A program made the translations under genes and the position numbers. From the NCBI GenBank assembly GCA_016197365.1, contig JACPVS010000014.1, positions 62,001-126,000 of the forward strand: a stretch of DNA of 64,000 bases, written 5' to 3'. Below are positions 56,099 through 64,000 of the stretch, piece by piece; position 1 is the stretch's first letter; each line of letters opens with the position of its first letter. Source of the DNA: Mycolicibacterium cosmeticum (GTDB taxonomy: Bacteria > Actinomycetota > Actinomycetes > Mycobacteriales > Mycobacteriaceae). The notes below the pieces were generated by a model. The model was not told the DNA's origin. It ran no database searches and saw only the letters and a program-made list of their open reading frames with translations.

Positions 56099-57661
56099 TC
56101 AGTCGAGCTCGCCTGCGTCCAGCGCGTCCTTGACTTCCTGGGCGTGCGCGACCTCTTCGGCCGTGTAACGGATGAACAGCGCCACCGCGCCCACCAGGAC
56201 GGCCACCGCGGCCACCCACAGCAGGCCGTAGGTGTAGCCCTGATCCAGCGCGTGGTGCTGGGCGGCATCCATGTTCTTGACCGGGCCGGTGGTGCCGCCG
56301 AGGTACAGCGTGCGCGAGGTGATGACGGCCTGGATGATGGCCAGCACGACGGGTCCGCCGAGGTTCTGCAGCATCAGCGCGATGGCCGAGACCGGGCCGA
56401 TCTCGTCGAAACCGACGCCCGCGATCGCCGAGACGGTCAGCGGGACGACGATCATGCCGATACCGAAGCCGCCGATCGTGATGGGCAGCACCAGGTTCGG
56501 GAAGTACGGGATACCGGCGTTGAGCGTGGAGCCGTAGATCATGGCGCCGAGCACCAGCACGCCGCCGGAGATGACCAGCCAGCGCGGGGCGTACCTGGAC
56601 ACCAGCACCGACGACACGCCCAGGCCGATACCGAGGGCGACGACGAACGGGATGAAGCCGATACCCGCCTTGAGCGCGCTGTAACCCATGATGTCCTGCA
56701 CGTACAGGCCGATCAGCACGGTCAGGGTGAACATCACGCCACCGGCCAGGAACACCGCGGCCAGGGTGGCGACCCGGTTGCGGTCCCGGAACAGCGAGAA
56801 CGGGACGACGGGGTTCTCCGCGGAGCGCTCCACGTAGTAGAAGGCGAGGCCGAACAGCAGCGCGCCGGCGCCGGAGGCCAGGGTGAGCGGTGACAGCCAG
56901 CCCCGCTCGGGGCCCATCGAGAAGCCGAAGACGGCAGCGGTGCAGGCGAGGGTGGCCAGGATGGCGCCCGCGGCATCCAGCTTCATCCGGGCGCGGTCGG
57001 TCTCCTGCAGCGTCTTGTGCGCCAGGTAGAGCATCACCAGGCCGATGGGGATGTTGACCAGGAAGGCCAGCCGCCACGACCACTCGGTGAGCGCCCCGCC
57101 GACGACCAGGCCCATGACCGAGCCGACGCCCGTCATGGCGGCGAAGACGGCGGTCGCGGCGTTGCGGGCCGGACCCTTGGGGAAGGTGGTGGCGACCAGC
57201 GCCAGACCGGTCGGCGACGCGATGGCCGAACCGACACCCTGCAGCAGTCGGGCGATGACCAGCGTGGCCTCGTCCCAGGCCACACCGCAGAGCACCGAGG
57301 CAATGGTGAACAGAGCGACACCGACGATGAAGGTGCGTTTGCGTCCGATGGTGTCGCCCAGGCGACCACCCAGCAGCATCAGGCCACCGAAGGTCAGCAC
57401 GTAGGCGGTGATCACCCAGCTGCGACCGGCGTCCGAGAGGCCGAGCTCGTCCTGGATCTTGGGCAGAGCAACGATCGCGACAGTGCTGTCCATGGTGGCC
57501 AGCAGCTGCATACCGCCGATGGCGATGACCGCAGCGATGAAGTTCCAGGAGGGCAACCAGGCCGGAAGCCGGCCGTTCCGCTGCGCCCCGTCATGCTCGA
57601 TGCGAACAGGCAGCGCACGGTTGTTCCCGCGCGCTTGCTCTGCGTCGTTGAGAGCCGTCAT
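56099..57661 (-). CDS. efpA: MFS efflux pump EfpA
   Basis: 520 residues, 14 predicted helices. It starts MTALNDAEQARGNNRALPV, with a cytosolic lead of about 35 residues, and has MDSTVAIVALPKIQDELG, the motif A GRLGDTIGRKRTF, and WLVISGGVLVLGAM. Position between proS and cysG equals Rv2846c. The short upstream gap (TTACAGTAATCTTAAGAATCC region) is AT-rich and probably holds the promoter. Confidence 0.93.
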   Translation of the reverse strand: MTALNDAEQARGNNRALPVRIEHDGAQRNGRLPAWLPSWNFIAAVIAIGGMQLLATMDSTVAIVALPKIQDELGLSDAGRSWVITAYVLTFGGLMLLGGRLGDTIGRKRTFIVGVALFTIASVLCGVAWDEATLVIARLLQGVGSAIASPTGLALVATTFPKGPARNAATAVFAAMTGVGSVMGLVVGGALTEWSWRLAFLVNIPIGLVMLYLAHKTLQETDRARMKLDAAGAILATLACTAAVFGFSMGPERGWLSPLTLASGAGALLFGLAFYYVERSAENPVVPFSLFRDRNRVATLAAVFLAGGVMFTLTVLIGLYVQDIMGYSALKAGIGFIPFVVALGIGLGVSSVLVSRYAPRWLVISGGVLVLGAMIYGSTLNAGIPYFPNLVLPITIGGFGIGMIVVPLTVSAIAGVGFDEIGPVSAIALMLQNLGGPVVLAIIQAVITSRTLYLGGTTGPVKNMDAAQHHALDQGYTYGLLWVAAVAVLVGAVALFIRYTAEEVAHAQEVKDALDAGELD

Positions 57662-57693
57662 ACGGGTTACCTTACAGTAATCTTAAGAATCCT

Positions 57694-58890
57694 TTAACTG
57701 CCGAAGCCGGCCACGGCCCCGATCACGATGATCGCCGGCGGCCTGATTCCCTCGCTACGGACGGTTTCGGCGACGTCGGAAAGTCGGGCATGCACCGTGC
57801 GTTGCGCGGCCGTCGAGCCGTGCTGCACCACGAGTACCGGCGTATCCGCAGGTCGGCCGCCCGCCAGCAAGGCGTCGGCGAACAGCTCGATGCGCTCGAC
57901 CGCCATCAGCAGCACGATGGTGCCCGTCATCTGGGCCAGCGCATTCCAATTCACTAACGATTCGGGATGATCGGGCGCAACATGGCCGCTGACCACCACG
58001 AACTCATGATTGACGGCCCGGTGTGTGACGGGCGTACCGGCCAGCGCGGGCACCGCTATGGCACTCGTCACACCGGGCACCACGGTCACCGGGACCCCGG
58101 CCTCGACGCACGCGAGCACCTCTTCGTAACCGCGCGCGAAGACGAACGGATCCCCGCCCTTGAGGCGCACCACGAACTTGCCGGCCTTCGCGCGTTCGAT
58201 GAGGACCTGGTTGATGGCCTCCTGCGCCATCGCCCGCCCGTACGGGATCTTGGCGGCGTCGATCACCTCGACATGCGACGCCAGTTCGGCGAGCAGTTCC
58301 GGCGGGGCCAGTCGGTCGGCGACGACGACGTCGGCGTGCGCCAGCAGCCGCCGGCCGCGCACCGTGATGAGCTCCGGGTCGCCCGGTCCCCCGCCGACCA
58401 GCGCCACACCTTCGTGCACGGTGTCGGGCGCCTGCCCACTGATCACGCCGCGCAGCAGCGCCTCGTGGATGGCGGTCCTGATGGCCGCCGAGCGGCGGTG
58501 CTCCCCGCCGGCCAGCACACCGACCGACAAGCCGTCGAACTCGAAGGAGGCCGGGGTGACGGCGGTGCCGTCGCGCGCGGCGTCGGCGCGCACGCAGAAG
58601 ATGCGGCGCCGTTCGGCGCCCTCGACGATGGCGGCGTTGACGTCCGGGTCGTCGGTGGCGGCCAGTACGTACCAGGCGCCGTCCAGATCGTCGTCACGGA
58701 AATCGCGCAGGGTCAGCGTGATCGGTGTCATCGTCTCGACCGCCGGTGTCGCGGCGCGGGTGACCACGTGCACATCGGCCCCGACGGAGATCAGCAGCGG
58801 CAGCCGGCGCTGGGCCACGCTGCCGCCGCCCACGACGACAACTTTGCGGCCTTCCAGGCGCAGACCGACGAGGTAGGCGTTCTCTGTCAC
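57694..58890 (-). CDS. cysG: Uroporphyrinogen-III C-methyltransferase with precorrin-2 dehydrogenase-like domain
   Basis: 398 residues. The N-terminal NAD domain (VVVVGGGSVAQRRLPLL, residues ~1-150) is joined to a SAM-dependent methyltransferase (LVGGGPGDPELITVRG; VVRLKGGDPFVFARG; VVPGVTSA). It makes precorrin-2 or sirohydrochlorin for cobalamin and sirohaem. It lacks an evident separate chelatase domain beyond the Rossmann part. GTG start overlaps the cobB stop (GTGA). Confidence 0.92.
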   Translation of the reverse strand: MTENAYLVGLRLEGRKVVVVGGGSVAQRRLPLLISVGADVHVVTRAATPAVETMTPITLTLRDFRDDDLDGAWYVLAATDDPDVNAAIVEGAERRRIFCVRADAARDGTAVTPASFEFDGLSVGVLAGGEHRRSAAIRTAIHEALLRGVISGQAPDTVHEGVALVGGGPGDPELITVRGRRLLAHADVVVADRLAPPELLAELASHVEVIDAAKIPYGRAMAQEAINQVLIERAKAGKFVVRLKGGDPFVFARGYEEVLACVEAGVPVTVVPGVTSAIAVPALAGTPVTHRAVNHEFVVVSGHVAPDHPESLVNWNALAQMTGTIVLLMAVERIELFADALLAGGRPADTPVLVVQHGSTAAQRTVHARLSDVAETVRSEGIRPPAIIVIGAVAGFGS

Positions 58891-60248
58891 CCGGCGAGCT
58901 TAAAGGTTCCGGCCGCCGCCACGAACCGGGCGATGGCCTGCGGGTGTGCGGCCGGGTGGGTGTGCAGGTAGCCGGCGTGGATACCGCGGTGGATGGCGCC
59001 GTCCCGGCCCGCCCCGCCGCGGTAGGCCCAGGCCTGGTCATACTCTGTCGCGAAAGTGACTGCGGTGCGGTGGAATTCGTGTCCGGTGACGCGCTCCCCG
59101 ACCCGGTGCAGGGACGAGTCCGTGACGGCCACCGCATCCCGGTAGCCCAGCGTCAGCCGCGGGGTGAACCGAGCCGACCCGGCCAGCACACCGCACATCG
59201 GTACGCCGTCGAGATCGTCGACCAGATAGGTCAGCCCGGCGCACTCCGCGTGCACCGGTGCGCCCGCCGCGGCCAGGGCACGGATCTGGCTGCGCACCGC
59301 CGCGTTGGCCGACAGCTCGGCGGTGAACTGCTCGGGGAAACCCCCCGGGATGACGACGGCGCCGGCGCCGGCGGGCAACCCCTCGGCCAGCGGATCGAAT
59401 TCGACGATGTCGGCACCGGCGGCCACGAGCAGTTCGCGGTGCTCGGCGTAACCGAAGCTGAAGGCCCGCCCGGCCGCCAGGGCGACGCGCACCCCGGCCA
59501 CCGGCCGATCCACTGCGGGGCTCCACGGTGCGGCGGTGACGCAGCAGTCGGCGGCGGCCACCACGGCCGCGACATCGACGTGCCGGGCCACCAGATCGGC
59601 CATCGCCGCGACGGCCGATTCCGCGCGCTGCCCGTACTCGACGGCGGTCACCAGGCCGAGGTGGCGCGACGGCACCTCCAGTTCGGCGGTGCGCGGGATG
59701 GAGCCCAGCACCGGGACTCCCGCGTGCTCGCAGGCCTGCCGCAGCACCTGCTCGTGACGCGGCGACCCGACCCGGTTGAGGATCACCCCGGCAAAGCGCA
59801 GCGAGGTGTCGAAGGTCGAGAAACCGTGCAGCAGTGCGGCAATGCTCTGACTCTGGCCCCGCGCGTCGACCACCAGCACCACCGGCGCGCCGAGCAGTCC
59901 CGCGACGTGGGCGGTGGATCCGCGGGCGGGGCCCGGATCCTCGGGACCGTCCGTGATGCGCCCGTCGAACAGGCCCATCACGCCCTCGATGACCGCGATG
60001 TCGTCGCCCGCGCTGCCGTGCCGGTACAGCGGGCCGATCAGGTCCTCCCCGACGAGCACCGGGTCCAGGTTGCGCCCGGGCAGCCCGGTGGCCAGGGCGT
60101 GGTAGCCCGGGTCGATGAAATCGGGCCCCACCTTGAACGGTGCGACGCGGTGCCCGGCTCGGCGCAGGGCACCCATCAACCCCGTGGCCACCGTGGTCTT
60201 GCCACTGCCCGACGCGGGCGCGGCGATGATGACGGCCGGGGTCACCAT
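58887..60248 (-). CDS. cobB: Cobyrinate a,c-diamide synthase
   Basis: 453 residues. ATP-binding APASGSGKTTVATGL starts the synthetase half and VGPDFIDPGYH, EGVMGLFDGR follow; the glutaminase half has the nucleophile cysteine in AECAGLTYL and the histidine near GHEFHRT. ATG at 60248 overlaps cobO by seven bases. Amidates positions a and c of the corrin ring. Confidence 0.93.
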   Translation of the reverse strand: MVTPAVIIAAPASGSGKTTVATGLMGALRRAGHRVAPFKVGPDFIDPGYHALATGLPGRNLDPVLVGEDLIGPLYRHGSAGDDIAVIEGVMGLFDGRITDGPEDPGPARGSTAHVAGLLGAPVVLVVDARGQSQSIAALLHGFSTFDTSLRFAGVILNRVGSPRHEQVLRQACEHAGVPVLGSIPRTAELEVPSRHLGLVTAVEYGQRAESAVAAMADLVARHVDVAAVVAAADCCVTAAPWSPAVDRPVAGVRVALAAGRAFSFGYAEHRELLVAAGADIVEFDPLAEGLPAGAGAVVIPGGFPEQFTAELSANAAVRSQIRALAAAGAPVHAECAGLTYLVDDLDGVPMCGVLAGSARFTPRLTLGYRDAVAVTDSSLHRVGERVTGHEFHRTAVTFATEYDQAWAYRGGAGRDGAIHRGIHAGYLHTHPAAHPQAIARFVAAAGTFKLAG

Positions 60249-60856
60249 TCGATGCCGCGCTGGCCTTTGCGGCCCGCGTCCATCGGGTGCTTGATCTTCG
60301 TCATCTCGGTCACCAGGTCGGCGGCGTCCAGTAGACGCTGCGGCGCATCGCGTCCGGTGATGACCACGTGCTGATTGCCGGGCCGGTTCGCGAGTACCTC
60401 GATCACCTCGTCGGTGTCGACCCACCCCCACTTCAGTGGGTAGGTGAACTCGTCGAGCACGTAGAAGTCGTGGCGGGCGTCGGCGATCCGGCTGCGGATC
60501 TCGGTCCAGCCCTCCCGCGCCGCTTCGGCGTGGTCCACCTCGGATCCGGGTTTACGGGTCCAGGACCAGCCCGAGCCCATCTTGTGCCACTGCACCGGGC
60601 CACCCACACCGTGTTCGTCGTGCATCCGGCCGAGGGCGTGGAACGCACTCTCCTCGCCCACCTTCCATTTCGCGCTCTTGACGAACTGGAAGACCGCGAT
60701 GTCGAAACCCTGGTTCCAGGCGCGCAGCGCCATGCCGAATGCGGCGGTCGACTTTCCCTTGCCCGGCCCGGTGTGCACCGCCAGCAGGGGTGCGTTGCGG
60801 CGCGCCTTGGTGGTCAGCCCGTCATTCGGGACGGCGAGCGGTTGTCCTTGTGGCAT
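60242..60856 (-). CDS. cobO: Corrinoid adenosyltransferase
   Basis: 204 residues. The P-loop is GPGKGKSTAAFG; later YVLDEFTYPLKWGW and VVITGRDAPQRLLDAADLVTEM are family motifs. Adds the 5'-deoxyadenosyl group to cob(I)inamide-type substrates. It is ten bases after the chelatase gene. Confidence 0.93.
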   Translation of the reverse strand: MPQGQPLAVPNDGLTTKARRNAPLLAVHTGPGKGKSTAAFGMALRAWNQGFDIAVFQFVKSAKWKVGEESAFHALGRMHDEHGVGGPVQWHKMGSGWSWTRKPGSEVDHAEAAREGWTEIRSRIADARHDFYVLDEFTYPLKWGWVDTDEVIEVLANRPGNQHVVITGRDAPQRLLDAADLVTEMTKIKHPMDAGRKGQRGIEW

Positions 60857-60866
60857 GTGGCATCTC

Positions 60867-62753
60867 CTATGCAGCTGATTTGACCAGCGAGGTCAGCTCG
60901 CCGGCCTGCAGCTGGCCCAGGCGCACCGCCGGCGCACCCAGCTGCTCGGCCAGCCGGGCGGCCAACCCCAGCCGCACGTACGAGGTTTCGCAGTCGACGA
61001 CCACCGCGGCGGTGCCCTCGGCGACCAGCAACCTCGCAGCCACTTCGGTGCGGCCCAAGGGATCCGCACCGCCGGTGGCCCGGCCGTCGGTGAGCACGAC
61101 CACCAGTGGCCGGCGAGCCCGGTCCCGCGCCTTCTCCCGCAACACGACGTCACGCGCGGCCAGGAGCCCTTGCGCCAGTGGGGTTTTCCCGCCGGTGTCG
61201 AAATGGGCCAGCCGGCGTCCGGCGATGTATACCGAGGAGGTCGGGGGCAGCAGCAGCTGCGCCCGGTCCTGACGGAAGGTCACCACCGCAACCTTGTCGC
61301 GACGCTGGTAGGCGTCGCGGAGCAGGGACATCGTCGCGCCGCTGACGGCCGACATGCGATCCCGCGCCGCCATCGATCCCGAGGCATCGACGACGAAGAT
61401 CACCAGATTGGCCTCGCGGCCTTCACGTATCGCGCGCCGGACGTCATCGGGACCGATCAGCGGCCGGCCGGCGTGCCGCTGATTGCCCGCGGCAGCCAGC
61501 ACCGATGCGAAAATGTGCACGCCGTGGCCCTCGCCGGGGACATCGGTGGCGGCGACGGTGCTGCCGCTGCGGTTGCGGGCCCGCGACCGGCGCCCCGGTG
61601 CACCCTCCCCGACGCCCGGCACGAGCAGCGCGCGGGTACGGAACGTCGCCGCGGGCGGTGCGCTCGGGCGGCTACCGCCGGAGCCGGAATTCTGTACCGG
61701 CGGCGAACCTTGCGAACCCTCGGGGCCCTCGGCCGGGTCCTGCGCGCCGCCACCCGGCGGATCCGGATCCGGTTCGGGCTGCTCCTGCGCAGACTCGTCC
61801 GCCGCCGCGAGGGCCTCGTCCAGGCGGTCCTGATCCAGCCCGGGATCATCGAACGGGTCGCGGCGCCGCCGGTGTGGCAGCGCGAGTTCGGCGGCGATCC
61901 GGATGTCTTCTTCCTCGACCACCACGTTTCCCGTCGCTGTGCTCGCCCCGGCCGAGCTCCACCGCCAGGCCGCGTGCGCCAACGCCGTACGCGCCAGCAC
62001 CAGATCGGCGCGCATCCCGTCCACGTCGAAGGCCGCGCAGAGGGCGGCAATCCGGCGTAACTCGTTGTCCGGCAACACCACATCGGCCAATGCGCTACGG
62101 GCCACGGCGATCCGGGCCGCCAGATCCGCATCCGCTGCCGCGTAGCCGTCGGCGAAACCCGAAGGATCGGCCTCGTACGCCAGCCGCCGGCGGATCACCT
62201 CGACACGCACGTCGACATCGCGGGACGCGGCCACGTCGACGGTGAGCCCGAACCGGTCCAGCAGCTGCGGGCGCAGTTCCCCCTCTTCGGGATTCATGGT
62301 GCCCACCAGGACGAATCGGGCGTCGTGGCTGTGCGAGATGCCGTCGCGTTCGATGTGCACCCGGCCCATCGCCGCGGCGTCGAGCAGCACGTCGACCAGA
62401 TGGTCGTGCAGCAGGTTGACCTCGTCGACGTACAGCACTCCGCCGTGGGCGCGCGCCAGCAGGCCCGGCTGGAAGGCCTGCTCACCGTCGCGCAGCACCC
62501 GCTGCAGGTCCAGCGACCCGACCACGCGGTCCTCGGTGGCGCCGATGGGCAGTTCGACCAGGCGCGCCTCGTCGTCGACCTGGTTCAGCACGGTCGCCAA
62601 GGCGCGCACCGCAGTCGATTTCGCGGTGCCCTTCTCGCCCCGGATCAGCACCCCGCCGATGTCGGGGCGCACCGCGCAGAGGATGAGTGCCAGGCGCAGC
62701 CGGTCGTGGCCCACCAGTGCGCTGAACGGATAGGTCGCGGTGGTCGAACTCAC
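60867..62753 (-). CDS. Magnesium/cobalt-chelatase-like AAA+ and VWA protein
   Basis: 628 residues. N-terminal AAA+ (ChlI/BchI type) with Walker [11 protein letters not shown] and [11 protein letters not shown]; a Pro/Glu-rich linker (about 310-375); and a C-terminal VWA domain with the MIDAS motif DASGSMAA. This is the layout of ChlD/BchD or fused ChlID. In the cob cluster it may assist cobalt insertion with CobN, which is not in the window. Counterpart Rv2850c. Confidence 0.87.
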   Translation of the reverse strand: MSSTTATYPFSALVGHDRLRLALILCAVRPDIGGVLIRGEKGTAKSTAVRALATVLNQVDDEARLVELPIGATEDRVVGSLDLQRVLRDGEQAFQPGLLARAHGGVLYVDEVNLLHDHLVDVLLDAAAMGRVHIERDGISHSHDARFVLVGTMNPEEGELRPQLLDRFGLTVDVAASRDVDVRVEVIRRRLAYEADPSGFADGYAAADADLAARIAVARSALADVVLPDNELRRIAALCAAFDVDGMRADLVLARTALAHAAWRWSSAGASTATGNVVVEEEDIRIAAELALPHRRRRDPFDDPGLDQDRLDEALAAADESAQEQPEPDPDPPGGGAQDPAEGPEGSQGSPPVQNSGSGGSRPSAPPAATFRTRALLVPGVGEGAPGRRSRARNRSGSTVAATDVPGEGHGVHIFASVLAAAGNQRHAGRPLIGPDDVRRAIREGREANLVIFVVDASGSMAARDRMSAVSGATMSLLRDAYQRRDKVAVVTFRQDRAQLLLPPTSSVYIAGRRLAHFDTGGKTPLAQGLLAARDVVLREKARDRARRPLVVVLTDGRATGGADPLGRTEVAARLLVAEGTAAVVVDCETSYVRLGLAARLAEQLGAPAVRLGQLQAGELTSLVKSAA

Positions 62754-63214
62754 GAGAGCTGCCCCGATCCAGGCCTGACCATGGGCACGTGCGGGATACC
62801 GTCCTCCAGGAATTCGTCTCCGTCGCGGACGAATCCGTGCGCGCCGTACATGTCGTGCAGGTAGGTCTGGGCGTCGATCCGGCAGGGGTAGTTGCCGACC
62901 TCGGCGAGCGCGGCCTGCATCAGCCGGGCGGTGTGCCCGTTCCCGCGCGCCGGGCGTTTGGTGCAGACCCGCCCGATCCGGAAAACCTTCTCCCCGCGCG
63001 GGTGCTCCTCCATCAGACGCAGCGTCGAAATGACTTGTCCGTCATCACTTTCCAGCCAGAAGTGGCGCGTCTCGGCGAGCAGGTCACGGCCGTCGAGCTC
63101 CGGATAGGGGCAGGCCTGTTCCACGACGAACACCTCGACCCGGAGCTTGAGCAACTCGTACAGGGTGGCGGCATCGAGGTCCTGGGCCCAGCTTCGGCGC
63201 AAGGCGACCGTCAT
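62750..63214 (-). CDS. GNAT-family N-acetyltransferase (ElaA-like)
   Basis: 154 residues. [27 protein letters not shown] is the ElaA-type start, and the acetyl-CoA loop is [17 protein letters not shown] (RGxG). It overlaps the chelatase start by four bases. Counterpart Rv2851c. Substrate unknown. Confidence 0.88.
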   Translation of the reverse strand: MTVALRRSWAQDLDAATLYELLKLRVEVFVVEQACPYPELDGRDLLAETRHFWLESDDGQVISTLRLMEEHPRGEKVFRIGRVCTKRPARGNGHTARLMQAALAEVGNYPCRIDAQTYLHDMYGAHGFVRDGDEFLEDGIPHVPMVRPGSGQLS

Positions 63215-63227
63215 CGGCGCACCGCCG

Positions 63228-64000
63228 TCATACGACTGCGGGCGTATCGAGTTGCAGCACCTTGGTCCCGTGATCCCACACCTCGCGGAACAGGCCCGGC
63301 TCCCCGGACAGCTTGCTGCCCAGCGACGGCACCATCTCCTTGAGCTTGGGCTGCCACGACGAATACCGGTCGGGGAAGCACCGTTCCATCACGTCGAACA
63401 TGGCGGGCACCGCCGTGGAGGCGCCCGGCGAGGCGCCCAGCAGACCGGCGATGGATCCGTCGGCGGCCGAGAGCACCGTGGTGCCGAACTCCAGCACACC
63501 GCCGGCGCCCTTCTTCCGGATGACCTGGACGCGCTGCCCGGCGATGGCGAGGTCCCAGTCGGAATCGCGTGCGCTGGGCGCGAATTCCCGCAGATCGTTC
63601 ACGCGGTCGGCCTCGCTCAGGGCGAGCTGGCCGACCAGGTACTTCACCAGGCTCATCTCGGTCAGCCCGACCCCGAGCATCGAGCCGAGGTTGTTCGGCT
63701 TGACCGAGAGGGGCAGGTCGGTGAACTTGCCCTGCTTGAGGAACTTCGGCGTCCAGCCCGCGAACGGACCGAACAGCAGGTAGGACCTACCGTTGATGAC
63801 GCGGGTGTCCAGGTGCGGCACCGACATCGGCGGGGCACCCAGCGGCGGGGCACCGTAAACCTTCGCCTGGTGCGCGGCCGCCAGCTCGGGGTTGTCGGTG
63901 CGCAGCCACTGGCCGCCGACCGGGAAGCCGCCGAAGCCCTTGGCCTCCTGGATGCCCGACTTCTGCAGCAGCGACAACGCGCCGCCGCCTGCACCGACGA
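63228..64000 (-). CDS. mqo: Malate:quinone oxidoreductase (5' end outside window)
   Basis: About 257 C-terminal residues are visible; the N-terminal FAD-binding start lies beyond base 64000. [48 protein letters not shown] and [15 protein letters not shown] are typical of Mqo, which feeds electrons from malate to menaquinone. Gap to the GNAT gene is 13 bases. Counterpart Rv2852c. Confidence 0.94.
   Translation of the reverse strand, partial: VGAGGGALSLLQKSGIQEAKGFGGFPVGGQWLRTDNPELAAAHQAKVYGAPPLGAPPMSVPHLDTRVINGRSYLLFGPFAGWTPKFLKQGKFTDLPLSVKPNNLGSMLGVGLTEMSLVKYLVGQLALSEADRVNDLREFAPSARDSDWDLAIAGQRVQVIRKKGAGGVLEFGTTVLSAADGSIAGLLGASPGASTAVPAMFDVMERCFPDRYSSWQPKLKEMVPSLGSKLSGEPGLFREVWDHGTKVLQLDTPAVV

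Noticed and set aside
60857..60866. Cobalamin riboswitch before the cob genes
   Set aside because: The gaps in the chelatase-cobO-cobB-cysG run are 10 bases or less or overlaps, leaving no space for one, and no B12-box was seen upstream.

Overview
The window reads as chromosome of a fast-growing mycobacterium (Mycolicibacterium-type). It is very GC-rich (sampled core lines are about 70% G+C), GTG starts are common, and gene content and order follow the Mycobacterium tuberculosis interval from about Rv2746c (pgsA3) to Rv2852c (mqo), as I recall that map. Several products match the lengths of their tuberculosis counterparts (ArgA 174 aa, DapA 300 aa, RNase J 558 aa, GpsI 752 aa, DinF-like MATE 439 aa). 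Genes are tightly packed and many neighbours are coupled by ATGA or GTGA overlaps. No gene-free stretch exceeds 300 bases; the longest is the 264-base leader of gpsI.

Layout. 1-9574 is core: pgsA (cut by the left edge), argA, ftsK, a DUF2834 membrane protein, an ABM-domain protein, a mycofactocin-type SDR, a SAM methyltransferase, rnj, dapA and a cytidine-deaminase-fold enzyme where I would expect thyX. 9591-13461 is an accessory island of visibly lower GC, bounded by two strong inverted repeats. It holds a WXG100 pair, a 449-aa protein ending in a DUF6883-like toxin domain, a DUF4926-like candidate immunity protein, a broken type I restriction HsdR tail coupled to a small HTH protein, and two tiny genes. 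13474-18798 holds a YcaQ-family glycosylase, the thyA-dfrA-hydrolase operon with a second dienelactone-hydrolase paralogue divergent from it, a CitE-like lyase and a membrane protein. 18809-22982 is a TetR / ABC1-kinase / P450 / (frameshifted) epimerase module. 22967-28039 contains a flavodoxin-like gene, dapB, a META lipoprotein, an epimerase, and the aldR/ald pair. 28094-37102 has a class A beta-lactamase, pepR, gpsI with a highly structured leader, lppU, rpsO, ribF, sirR/mntR, an SRPBCC protein and truB. 37099-41095 holds pptT and pptH, then a DUF3558 protein and a CocE-type hydrolase behind a KstR-like box. 41084-50374 holds DUF1802, DUF2277, echA16, then the dinF-nrnA-rbfA-infB-ylxR-nusA-rimP translation operon. 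50519-57661 holds two secreted or ferritin-like proteins, proS, a PCD/VOC-like fusion, a gutted GGDEF gene and a tandem efpA pair. 57694-64000 holds cysG-cobB-cobO, a chelatase, a GNAT and mqo (cut by the right edge).

The best candidate for an undescribed system is the island's four-gene esx-esx-toxin-immunity cassette (9737-11941). It parallels the layout of esxF-esxE-cpnT-ift but carries a different toxin domain and immunity protein. Other points of note are an internally deleted diguanylate cyclase, a KstR-like operator shared with the pptH-pptT operon, and a triple-hairpin leader on gpsI.
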